From: Microvirga terrae
GTDB lineage: Bacteria; Pseudomonadota; Alphaproteobacteria; Rhizobiales; Beijerinckiaceae
Direction of reading: 5' to 3'
Assembly: GCF_013307435.2 (NCBI RefSeq)
Contig: NZ_CP102845.1
Location: 2,179,001 to 2,243,000 of the forward strand
Length of the DNA: 64,000 nt
Part shown: piece after piece, positions 53,488-61,170 of the stretch
Layout: each line of letters opens with the position of its first letter
Numbering within the stretch: position 1 is the first letter of the stretch
Notes under the pieces: model-generated
The model's database searches: none
Told to the model about the DNA's origin: nothing
Seen by the model: only the letters and a program-made list of their open reading frames with translations
Made by a program: the position numbers and the translations under genes

Positions 53488-54912
53488 TCAGACCCGAGGG
53501 CCGTCATAATGCATCGCCCATTCGCGCTGTTTAACAAAATCCATGCGCAGGCGGGCAAGCTGTTCGGCGACCCGAAGCGGCGCCGTCCCGCCATAGCCGT
53601 CTCGGGCCCTGATGGCGGCATCCGGCGTTAGGTTCGTCATAAGGGCTGCGTCCAAGCGCGAATCCACGATCGATAGATCGTTGGCGCTCAGATCCTCAAG
53701 GCCGATATTGCGGTCCTCGCAATATCGCACCAGGCGGCCGGTGATCTCGTGGGCCTCCGAGAACGGGACACCCTGGCGCGCAAGCCAGTCGGCCACTTCG
53801 GTGGCTAACGTGAATCCATCGGTCGCTTGGCGGCGCACTTCATCCACATCGACCCGCATCGTCCGAACCATTCCGGCCATGGCCGGAAGTACGAGGGCGA
53901 GGGTATCGATGGCTTCGAATGCGGCCCGCTTGTCCTCGACGAGATCGCGATTGTAAGCAAAGGGCAATCCCTTGAGTGCGGTCAGCATCGTCCCGAGTGC
54001 ACCGATGAGGCGCGCGGCCCGGCCGCGAGTCAATTCCGCAATGTCGGCATTCTTTTTCTGCGGCATGATGGATGAACCGGTGGCATAGGCATCGTCGAGC
54101 GCGATCCAGCGAAACTGGCGCGAGGACCAGAGGAAGATCTCCTCGGCCAAACGGGACAGGTTTACGCCGGTCATCGCGGTTACGAAGAGAAACTCCGCGA
54201 CATGGTCGCGGCTGCCAACCGCATCGATGGAGTTTTCGCAAGGTGCGTCGTAACCGAGCTCACGGGCGGAGGATTCCGGCGATTTGGCGATGGCCGATCC
54301 GGCAAGCGCCGCAGCGCCCAGCGGAGAGCGTGCCGCGCGCCGATCCCAATCCTGCATGCGCTCGATGTCACGGGCGAAGCCCTGAGCATGAGCCAGGAGT
54401 TGGTGCGCAAAGCTCACCGGCTGCGCGGGCTGAAGATGGGTGAACCCAGAGGCTACGGTCTCGAGATGCTGTTCCGCCTGGAGCGCAAGAGCATCTTGCA
54501 GGACCAACAGGTCGATGACGATGCGACGAGCCTGATCGCGAAGATAGAGCTTGAGATCGTTAGCCGCTTGGTCGTTGCGCGAGCGTCCGGCCCGGAGCTT
54601 GCCGCCGAGGGGGCCGAGCCGTTCCGTGAGCTTACGCTCCAGAAAAGTGTGCACATCCTCGTCCTGTTCCGATGGAAGGAGGGATCTGGCGCCGACTTCG
54701 GCCTTGAGGTCGGCAAGAGCCGCCTGGATAGCCTCGCCCTCCTCCTGGGTGAGGAGCTTGGCTCTCACAAGCTCGCGCGCATGGGAGAAGGAGGCGGCGA
54801 GATCATAAGCCGCAAGGCGGAAATGGCTTGGATCGGACCGCGAGAGGTCCATGAGCTCTGGGGCAGGACCCGAGCGGAAGCGTGAGGCCCACAGAACAGT
54901 TGTCGATGTCAT
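53488..54912 (-). CDS. argH: Argininosuccinate lyase-like C-N lyase
   Basis: This protein of about 474 residues starts at ATG 54912 (MTSTTVLWASRFRSG) behind AAAGGAAAGGAGATCGGC. It belongs to the fumarase/aspartase superfamily: AGRSRNDQAANDLKLYLRD, TGVNLSRLAEEIFLWSSRQ, and the signature GSSIMPQKKNADIAEL with the catalytic Ser loop. In argininosuccinate lyases the last motif usually reads KNPD; here Pro is Ala. It is in an operon with an amino-acid ABC transporter and opposite a LysR gene, so it probably cleaves an imported N-succinyl-type compound instead of making arginine, but that is inference. Confidence 0.87.
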   Translation of the reverse strand: MTSTTVLWASRFRSGPAPELMDLSRSDPSHFRLAAYDLAASFSHARELVRAKLLTQEEGEAIQAALADLKAEVGARSLLPSEQDEDVHTFLERKLTERLGPLGGKLRAGRSRNDQAANDLKLYLRDQARRIVIDLLVLQDALALQAEQHLETVASGFTHLQPAQPVSFAHQLLAHAQGFARDIERMQDWDRRAARSPLGAAALAGSAIAKSPESSARELGYDAPCENSIDAVGSRDHVAEFLFVTAMTGVNLSRLAEEIFLWSSRQFRWIALDDAYATGSSIMPQKKNADIAELTRGRAARLIGALGTMLTALKGLPFAYNRDLVEDKRAAFEAIDTLALVLPAMAGMVRTMRVDVDEVRRQATDGFTLATEVADWLARQGVPFSEAHEITGRLVRYCEDRNIGLEDLSANDLSIVDSRLDAALMTNLTPDAAIRARDGYGGTAPLRVAEQLARLRMDFVKQREWAMHYDGPRV

Positions 54913-54979
54913 GCCGATCTCCTTTCCTTTGGTTTCCCAAGGGGAACTTCGGCTGGCAAATGAAATTATGTCGCCTTGA

Positions 54980-54996
54980 TATTCTATTTTAGAATA
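54980..54996. promoter_or_regulatory. LysR-type palindrome between argH and lysR
   Basis: TATTCTA-TTT-TAGAATA is a perfect 7+3+7 inverted repeat containing the LysR T-N11-A form. It lies in the 127-bp divergent gap, 68 bp from argH and 44 bp from lysR. Confidence 0.75.
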
Positions 54997-55039
54997 GAAA
55001 GAGCCCTCGGTCCTCTTCTCTCCTCGGTTATTTTGTTCC

Positions 55040-55933
55040 ATGTCGATCCAGCGCCTCCCGGGCTCCATGACCGCCCTGCGCGTCCTTCTCGCCGTTGCCG
55101 AGCACGGCACGGCCTCCGCCGCTGCGGCGGCCGTCAACCTGTCTCAGAGCGCGGTGAGCAAACATCTACGCGGGTTGGAGGAGACATTGGGAGTTTCCCT
55201 GTTCGCTCGCGGCAACCGTGGTCTCGTGCCGACGGAAGCCGGGCGGATCTACGTGAAGTATGTTCGCCGGGCCCTAGCGGAACTCGAAGCGGGCAACGCG
55301 CAGGTCTCTGCCCTCAAGGCTTCGCCTTGGTCCGTCAGGCTCCATGTGCTGCCGATCATTGGCGATCGGTGGCTCGTACCGCGCTTCTCGCGCTTTGCGG
55401 AACGCTATCCAGAGATCGACGTGCAGTTCACGACTTTCGTGACGACGGATACGGAGGAAGCGGCCGATGGGGTCTTCCGGTTCGGGGAGGGTGAGTGGCC
55501 GGGGCATCGAAGCAGCTACCTATTCGGCCGCGATGTTGCCCTCGTTGGCGCAGCCTCCTTCGTTGCGCGTCTGGGTGGCATCGAAACGGCGGAGGATGTG
55601 CGCCGCTATACCGTACTCGATCATTTCCAAACGCCCCTGCGCTGGAGCGAGTTTGCCGAGGCCCATGGGCTCGATGACTTCACGCCCGTGCATACGACCC
55701 GGTTCGGGTTCTATTCTCTCGTCATCCGTGCGGCGATAGCCGGCCAGGGCCTCGCACTTGTTCCGCGCCGACTCGTGCAGGAGGAACTCGAGGCAGGACG
55801 ATTGGTCAATCCAGCAGGTCTCGGCTTCAAAAGCCGCAACGCCTATTGGTTCACGACACCGGAGGATCGCCCCATGCGTCCGGGGCTGGAGGCTTTCCGG
55901 AATTGGCTATTGGAAGAGGTGCAGGCGTACTGA
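55040..55933 (+). CDS. LysR-family regulator of the argH-ABC operon (GcvA-like)
   Basis: This 297-residue regulator has the winged HTH at about 8-65 (LAVAEHGTASAAAAAVNLSQSAVSKHLRGLEETLGVSLFARG in pattern) and a ligand-binding domain. The C-terminal half contains RNAYWFTTPEDRP and IRAAIAGQGLALVPRRLV, typical of GcvA-like LysR proteins. It is divergent from the argH-ABC operon with a perfect palindrome in the gap. It should sense the transported substrate or its product. No effector is known. Confidence 0.9.
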   Translation: MSIQRLPGSMTALRVLLAVAEHGTASAAAAAVNLSQSAVSKHLRGLEETLGVSLFARGNRGLVPTEAGRIYVKYVRRALAELEAGNAQVSALKASPWSVRLHVLPIIGDRWLVPRFSRFAERYPEIDVQFTTFVTTDTEEAADGVFRFGEGEWPGHRSSYLFGRDVALVGAASFVARLGGIETAEDVRRYTVLDHFQTPLRWSEFAEAHGLDDFTPVHTTRFGFYSLVIRAAIAGQGLALVPRRLVQEELEAGRLVNPAGLGFKSRNAYWFTTPEDRPMRPGLEAFRNWLLEEVQAY

Positions 55934-56114
55934 AGGTCAAATCCGCCGAACTTCGAACCAGAAAGCCATGTGACTGGGACTTCGCCATTGCCAGCAAGGG
56001 GCTGAATGACCGCAGTTGGCACCTTCCGGAAGTACGCCGAGATTCTGCAAAGGCGCGAGAGCGGACCTTTATTTGGCCCGCTGCGGACTTTCCGCTGACG
56101 CTGTGATGCTCTGC

Positions 56115-57008
56115 TCAGGCGGTTTGTAGTGCCTGGATCAAATCGCGGGCAAAGCTCTCGCTGGCGGGCGGAAGTGTCCGCTCCGCCTTCTTGATGATCG
56201 AGACCTCCCGGGTAAATCGTTGGTCATCGACAGGACGCGAGCGCAAGGTCTGCTCAGCTCGGACTTCCATGGCAGACCCGGGCACGATGGCGGCCCCCAG
56301 TCCCGCCCGCACCATGCCCACCGCCGTCGACATATACGTCGCTTCAGCCGCAATGACAGGCAAGCGGCCGGCCGCAAAAAATGCGGCATCCACCACCGCA
56401 CGCACGCTTGTGGCCGGGTGCATCAGAATAAGCGGATGTCGGATCAAGGCCTCTAGATCAACCTGTTCCATCTCGCCAAACGAATGTCCGACCGGGTAGA
56501 CAACGTGCATGTGATCCTGCGTCGTATGCAGCACCTCGAAATCAGGATCGACGATCCGGCCGCCTGTCAGTCCAAGGTCGACCTGCTCCTCACGGACCTG
56601 GGCAATAACTCCGCTGGCGATCACGTCGTGGATCACGAACGAGATCTTCGGGTTTGCCTCCCGGAATTGGGCAATGATCTCCGGCAGGACACCCGCAGCA
56701 AAAGAGGGCAGGGCAGCAAGGCGCACGAAGCCGTGCCGCTGAGCGGCCAAATCCCGAGCTTCAGCGACAACGGCATCAAGGTCCCGCAGGATGCGCTGCA
56801 ACGCCGGGACGAGTTCCCGACCGATCCTGGTCAGCGAGACAGTTCTGGTGTTGCGGTCGAATAGGCGCACACCCAAGGATTCCTCCAGATTGCGAATCTG
56901 CACTGTGAGCGCCGGCTGCGACAGGTTCAGGAGGCTGGCGGCCCGAGTGAAATTGCCAAGCTGAGCCACGGTGACGAAAGCGCGGATCTGGCGGAGGTCA
57001 GGATTCAT
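56115..57008 (-). CDS. LysR-family regulator divergent from the AtuA-like operon
   Basis: This 297-residue regulator (MNPDLRQIRAFVTVAQLGNFTRAASLLNLSQPALTVQIRNLE in pattern) has the HTH at 1-60 and a substrate-binding domain that includes AALPSFAAGVLPEIIAQFREANPKISF and GMVRAGLGAAIVPGSAM. It is divergent from an AtuA-like/TctC operon with an 87-bp gap, so it is the likely local regulator. The ligand is unknown; compounds taken up by the tricarboxylate-type system are candidates. Confidence 0.9.
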   Translation of the reverse strand: MNPDLRQIRAFVTVAQLGNFTRAASLLNLSQPALTVQIRNLEESLGVRLFDRNTRTVSLTRIGRELVPALQRILRDLDAVVAEARDLAAQRHGFVRLAALPSFAAGVLPEIIAQFREANPKISFVIHDVIASGVIAQVREEQVDLGLTGGRIVDPDFEVLHTTQDHMHVVYPVGHSFGEMEQVDLEALIRHPLILMHPATSVRAVVDAAFFAAGRLPVIAAEATYMSTAVGMVRAGLGAAIVPGSAMEVRAEQTLRSRPVDDQRFTREVSIIKKAERTLPPASESFARDLIQALQTA

Positions 57009-57095
57009 AGATGCAGTCTATTGCTGTAATCCAACCATTTCAATTGTGTGATGAAAGGATCCGACCTCTAATGCGCGGCAGATCTGGAGGCACGC

Positions 57096-58442
57096 ATGAG
57101 ACAGATCAGGATCGGCGCAGGTGCAGGCTATTCCGGTGATCGGATCGAGCCGGCGATCGAGCTCGCGGAGAAGGGAGACCTTCAGTATCTGGTGTTCGAG
57201 TGCCTCGCCGAGCGGACCATCGCTCTGGCCCAGCAAGCCAAGCTCAAGAATCCTGCGGCCGGCTATGATCCGCTTCTGCCGGAACGGCTTCGGGCCGTTC
57301 TGCCTCTCTGCCATTCCAAGGGCATCCGGATCATCACGAACATGGGAGCGGCCAACCCCATCGCCGCGGCTGAACGCACGCGGGCAGTCGCTCAGGAGCT
57401 TGGCCTCGCTGGACTCAAGGTCGCGGCCGTCACCGGCGATGACGTCCTAGCCCATCTATCCAAAGGTGATTACCGCATCGAGGAAACGGGTGCTTCTGTT
57501 GCCGATGCAGGCAGCCGCGTCGTGTCAGCCAACGCCTACATCGGGGCGCAGCCTATTGCCGAGGCGCTCGCCAACGGTGCCGATATCGTCATCACCGGCC
57601 GGGCGGCCGACCCTTCGCTCTTCGTCGGTCCCCTAATCCATGAGTTCGGCTGGACCTTGGACGATTGGCATCGGCTCGGCCAAGCCACGCTGATCGGACA
57701 TCTTCTCGAATGTGCCGGCCAAGTGACAGGCGGGTACTTCGCCGATCCCAGCTACAAGGATGTTGCCGACCTTGCGCGTCTGGGCTTTCCCATCGGCGAG
57801 GCCAGCGAAGACGGGTCCGTTGTCATCACGAAAGTGGCGGGCTCAGGAGGGCAGGTCACACCCGCCACCTGCAAGGAGCAGATCCTTTACGAGATCCACG
57901 ACCCGGCCCGGTACTTCACCCCCGACGTAATCGCCGACTTCTCGCGCGTCACCGTAGAGGAGATCGGGCCTGACCAGGTCCTCATTCAAGGTGCCGCCGG
58001 CCGCTCGAGGCCCGATACCCTGAAGGTGTCTATCGGTACGATTGAAGGCTTCGTCGGCGAGGGGCAGATCTCCTATGCTGGACCTGGCGCTCGCGCCCGA
58101 GGCGAACTCGCGCTCGACATCGTCAGGGAGCGGTTGAGGATCACCGGCGTTCACGCCTCGGAGCTGCGCTTCGATCTCATCGGCGTCAACTCGCTCCACG
58201 GAGAAAGGCTCTCTGGAAATGGCGGCCACCCTGAGCCCTATGAGGTCCGGGTCCGCGTCGTCGGGCGCACCGACAGCCTCGACGAGGCCGTGCGGATCGG
58301 CAACGAGGTCGAGACCCTCTACACCAACGGTCCAGCAGGCGGGGGAGGCGTGACGAAGTCCGCCCGCGAAGTGGTCGGCATTCTCTCGACCTATATCCCG
58401 CGCCACCTCGTCTATCCCACTGTTCACTACGTGGAGGCTTGA
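57096..58442 (+). CDS. AtuA-family acyclic terpene utilisation-like protein (DUF1446)
   Basis: This 448-residue cytoplasmic protein has the DUF1446/AtuA pattern: IGAGAGYSGDRIEPAIELAEKGDLQYLVFECLAERT at the start, VITGRAADPSLFVGPLIHEFGW in the centre, and YTNGPAGGGGVTKSAREVVGILSTYIPR at the end. In Pseudomonas, AtuA belongs to the acyclic terpene pathway (citronellol). Many homologs occur beside TctC proteins and do not act on terpenes. The actual substrate is unknown here. It is the first gene of a three-gene operon. Confidence 0.87.
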   Translation: MRQIRIGAGAGYSGDRIEPAIELAEKGDLQYLVFECLAERTIALAQQAKLKNPAAGYDPLLPERLRAVLPLCHSKGIRIITNMGAANPIAAAERTRAVAQELGLAGLKVAAVTGDDVLAHLSKGDYRIEETGASVADAGSRVVSANAYIGAQPIAEALANGADIVITGRAADPSLFVGPLIHEFGWTLDDWHRLGQATLIGHLLECAGQVTGGYFADPSYKDVADLARLGFPIGEASEDGSVVITKVAGSGGQVTPATCKEQILYEIHDPARYFTPDVIADFSRVTVEEIGPDQVLIQGAAGRSRPDTLKVSIGTIEGFVGEGQISYAGPGARARGELALDIVRERLRITGVHASELRFDLIGVNSLHGERLSGNGGHPEPYEVRVRVVGRTDSLDEAVRIGNEVETLYTNGPAGGGGVTKSAREVVGILSTYIPRHLVYPTVHYVEA

Positions 58443-58443
58443 G

Positions 58444-58788
58444 ATGAAGCTCCGCCAGATTGCTCACTCCCGCACCGGCGATAAGGGCAACACGTCCAGC
58501 ATCTCGGTCATCGCCTATGACGAACGAAATTACCCGCTGCTGCTCCAGAACCTCACGCCCGAGCGCGTGAAGGCTCACTTCGGCGACCTCGTGGCCGGCG
58601 AGGTCACCCGCTACGAGATCCCGAGCCTCGGCGCCCTGAACTTCGTCCTGCGCCAGGCACTCGGCGGCGGCGTGACTCGCTCGCTGACCCTCGACACCCA
58701 CGGCAAGAGCCTGAGCTCCGCTCTGCTCGATCTTGAGCTTCCCGATGATTCCCACCCCCACGAAGCGCCAGCCCAAGGCGCCGCCTGA
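58444..58788 (+). CDS. AtuA-like ferredoxin-fold partner protein
   Basis: This 114-residue protein starts one base after the preceding stop codon (MKLRQIAHSRTGDKGNTSSISVIAYDE). It matches the small domain found next to, or fused to, AtuA-type proteins (RYEIPSLGALNFVLRQALGGGVTRSLTLDTHGK). In some bacteria this domain is the C-terminus of AtuA itself. It almost certainly acts with the AtuA-like product. The tail is polar (DDSHPHEAPAQGAA). Confidence 0.8.
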   Translation: MKLRQIAHSRTGDKGNTSSISVIAYDERNYPLLLQNLTPERVKAHFGDLVAGEVTRYEIPSLGALNFVLRQALGGGVTRSLTLDTHGKSLSSALLDLELPDDSHPHEAPAQGAA

Positions 58789-58813
58789 CAACCATCCCCT
58801 GGAGGAGACGACC

Positions 58814-59782
58814 ATGAGAGTGAAAACCTGGACCGCTGCTTTGGCGCTTGCTGGGACCGTGCTAGCCACCCTGCCTGCCACAGCGCAGACCTATCCCGCA
58901 CGCACCATCAAGTTCATCGTCCCCTTCGCCGCAGGCAGCGCCACGGACGCTCTTGCCCGCATCGTGGGCGAGCATGCCTCCAAGACACTGGGCCAGTCTA
59001 TCATCATCGAGAACATGGCCGGCGCGAATGGCAATCTGGCCGCCCAGAACGTAGCCCGGGCTGAGCCCGACGGGCACACCGTGCTGATCACCACGAACAC
59101 GACGCATGGGGCCAACCAGAGCCTGATGAAGAACGTGCCGTACGACGCTATCAACAGCTTCGAGCCAGTCACTAAGCTTGGCACCATCTCACTTGCACTG
59201 ATCACGAATCCATCCGTGCCGGCTAAGAACGTTCAGGAACTTATTGCCCACGGCAAGGCAAAACCCGGCGAGCTCACCTTCGGGTTTGGTTCGAGTTCAT
59301 CCCGCATTGCTGGCGAGATGCTCAAGTCCCTAGGCGGTGTCGATATCCGAGGCGTGCCGTACCGGAGCAATCCTCAAGCCATCACCGACCTTCTCGGTGG
59401 GCAGATCAGTATCGTCTTTGCCGACATCTCGACCACACTGCCGCAGGTGAAGGGCGGCAAGGCAAATGGTCTTGCGGTCTCGACGGCCAAGCGCAGTCCG
59501 CTGGCTCCCGAGTTGCCGACCATGGCCGAGGCAGGCGTGCAGGGCTATGACCTCGCCGCTTGGTTTGCCGCCTTCGTGCCGGCCAAGACACCCAAGCCCG
59601 TCGTCGACAAACTGCGGGAGGCGCTGGTGGCAGCGGTCAACGACAAGGCCACCCAGGACAAGCTCCTCACGGCCGGCATTGAGCCGCAGTCCAGCACGCC
59701 TGAGGAACTGAAGGCGTTTGTCGGCACTGAGATCACGAAGCGGGCTGAGATCGTCAAAGCTGCTGGCATTCAGCCGGAGTGA
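58814..59782 (+). CDS. TctC/Bug-type tripartite tricarboxylate transporter binding protein
   Basis: This protein of about 322 residues starts at ATG 58814 (MRVKTWTAALALAGTVLATLPATAQ) behind GGAGGAGACGACC. The signal peptide (25 residues) precedes the TctC fold: YPARTIKFIVPFAAGSATDALARIV, IIIENMAGANGNLAAQ and VPYRSNPQAITDLLGGQISIVF. Bug-type proteins bind citrate-like or aromatic carboxylates. No tctA/tctB membrane genes follow, so it must use partners elsewhere or serve as a sensor. It is the last gene of the AtuA-like operon. Confidence 0.9.
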   Translation: MRVKTWTAALALAGTVLATLPATAQTYPARTIKFIVPFAAGSATDALARIVGEHASKTLGQSIIIENMAGANGNLAAQNVARAEPDGHTVLITTNTTHGANQSLMKNVPYDAINSFEPVTKLGTISLALITNPSVPAKNVQELIAHGKAKPGELTFGFGSSSSRIAGEMLKSLGGVDIRGVPYRSNPQAITDLLGGQISIVFADISTTLPQVKGGKANGLAVSTAKRSPLAPELPTMAEAGVQGYDLAAWFAAFVPAKTPKPVVDKLREALVAAVNDKATQDKLLTAGIEPQSSTPEELKAFVGTEITKRAEIVKAAGIQPE

Positions 59783-59911
59783 GTGGTCAGCGGGACTGAA
59801 CGAAGAGATAAGCCGTTTCCGAGCACGCATAGGTCCTTGGAAACGGCTGCATCAGGGCGTGCAGGCGCTTCCAGGCTCTGCCGCAGCCCGGGCAAGAGGC
59901 GAACCGAGCTA

Positions 59912-60097
59912 ATGTCGCGAATTGGCACTCCTGAGACGTACGAGCTTGGTCCGCTTCGGCGTTTGAGAGCCGAGGGTTATTCTGACGTTTATTTAGCCGT
60001 CGGAATGCGAGTGTCTGACCCGAAGGCGATCTTCCGCTCTGGCAGGGAGGCATACCCTGAAGCAGCTTTGGCTTATCAAAAGCTTTGCATTGCGTGA
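59912..60097 (+). CDS. Possible small protein of 61 residues
   Basis: ATG 59912 gives MSRIGTPETYELGPLRRLRAEGYSDVYLAVGMRVSD and on to YQKLCIA. The composition looks protein-like, but the ribosome binding site is weak and I know no family. The beginning overlaps a 15-base sequence (TGGCACTCCTGAGAC) also found near 1114. Confidence 0.3.
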   Translation: MSRIGTPETYELGPLRRLRAEGYSDVYLAVGMRVSDPKAIFRSGREAYPEAALAYQKLCIA

Positions 60098-60209
60098 ATC
60101 TGCAAAGGCAGATGACAGCCCACATGGGTCTGGATGATGAGTGCTTTCAGCCTTGGCCTCAGGCTGGGAATGATAGTTGAAACTGATGCGACCGGCGCAG
60201 CCTACAGGG

Positions 60210-60246
60210 TGGTTACACCTCGGGGGTGTAGCCTGGGGTGTAACCA
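60210..60246. repeat. Operator-like cluster of GGTGTA(A/G)CC elements
   Basis: GGTTACACC (60211-60219) is followed by GGGGTGTAGCC and GGGGTGTAACC in direct repeat 12 bp apart. TGGTTACACC (60210-60219) and GGTGTAACCA (60237-60246) form a perfect 10-bp inverted repeat. The elements recall the palindrome at 32317. Confidence 0.55.
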
Positions 60247-60346
60247 ACCTATAACAGGCTGGTGAGCGATATTATTTCTCGATCAAGTTCTTGATTCAGA
60301 ATAGGTTTCGCGAGGAACCATGGGGCGAATGCAGGCGGTTTGACGG

Positions 60347-60600
60347 TTGAGGAACCCCGCTACGGAAACCTGTCTCTATGCCTGTAACCTCACTGATACC
60401 GAATGGGCGCTGCTTGAGGCCCTTGTCCCTCGCAGCCATCCAGCGGGACGGCGGCAAACCTATCCATTACGGCGCATCGTCGATGCGATCTTCTACCGGC
60501 GGCGTACCGGTGCCCAATGGCGGCGGCTGCCGCACGCGTATCCCAGCGTGGTGCCGTCTTCTACCACTATGCGTAGTGGCGATTGTACATCGACATGTGT
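60347..60600 (+). pseudogene. IS5-family transposase fragment
   Basis: The frame from 60347 reads YACNLTDTEWALLEALVPRS, then IVDAIFYRRRTGAQWRRLP, the N-terminus of IS5-family (IS1031-like) transposases. After HAYP the sequence shifts frame and meets a stop (FYHYA then TAG near 60570). The rest of the transposase, including the catalytic DDE region, is missing. No terminal inverted repeats were identified. Confidence 0.75.
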
Positions 60601-60630
60601 AGCCTCGCCTGCAAGCGGGTTTTCGCCCAG

Positions 60631-61170
60631 TCACCGACTCCTCCTCCGACAGCTACCACGTGGGTGCCCAACCTGGATGCCCGCGCTCAGCAAAGCATCG
60701 CGCGCTTCATCCCGGAGGGCAGCCATCCAAGGCGCCCAGCACCAGTCATGCACCCAAGCCTGACCGCCAAGCGCGAGCACAGGAAGGAGAGAATTGCCGG
60801 GCTGCTCGGGCAGGCCGCAATGGACGCAGCCACATCGCGGATCCGAGGCAGGATCCGGGTTCAACCGAAGCCACTGCGTGATCGTTTCCTCAAATGCGAG
60901 GTGCTCTGCTTCAACACGAGGTAGCCCTCCATCATGTTCACGAATGGCAGCACGCTCATCGAAGTACGCCTGCCAGTCCTCGGCATGCCAGCATTGCCGG
61001 TCCTCTAGCGGGCGGATCAGTTGCAGAAGATCCGCCTTTTTGGTCTGAACCGCTGCCACAATCTCATCCGTGAGGGCTCGTGTCGGGCCGTCGATGATTA
61101 ATCGCTCACCTTCGGCTTCGACCATCACGCCGCGCCGGCGAAGTTCCCGGAGAAGCGCTCGTGCCTTCAC
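60631..61170 (-). CDS. TubC N-terminal-docking-domain-like protein
   Basis: This protein of about 179 residues starts at GTG 61170, overlapping the preceding pseudogene stop as GTGA. The first 50 residues (VKARALLRELRRRGVMVEAEGERLIIDGP in pattern) form a TubC N-terminal docking-like domain. The C-terminal part has a zinc-ribbon-like CGCVHCGLPEQPGN and HDWCWAPW. Similar proteins occur in mobile elements of alphaproteobacteria downstream of primase genes; the role is unknown. The bases coding for its end overlap the IS5 fragment region by a short stretch. Confidence 0.72.
   Translation of the reverse strand: MKARALLRELRRRGVMVEAEGERLIIDGPTRALTDEIVAAVQTKKADLLQLIRPLEDRQCWHAEDWQAYFDERAAIREHDGGLPRVEAEHLAFEETITQWLRLNPDPASDPRCGCVHCGLPEQPGNSLLPVLALGGQAWVHDWCWAPWMAALRDEARDALLSAGIQVGHPRGSCRRRSR

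Larger units (their letters stand above)
59783..60346. other. Gene-poor interval with hairpins and an operator-like repeat cluster
   Basis: Contains a perfect 10-bp stem with an 18-nt loop after tctC (59811-59848), which may be a terminator; a weakly supported ORF (59912-60097); a repeat cluster (60210-60246); and a palindrome ATCAAG-TT-CTTGAT (60282-60295). Confidence 0.5.

Noticed and set aside
60282..60295. ATCAAG-TT-CTTGAT palindrome as an FNR/FixK box
   Set aside because: The half-sites are in the opposite order (ATCAA first, TTGAT second), so it does not match the FNR arrangement.
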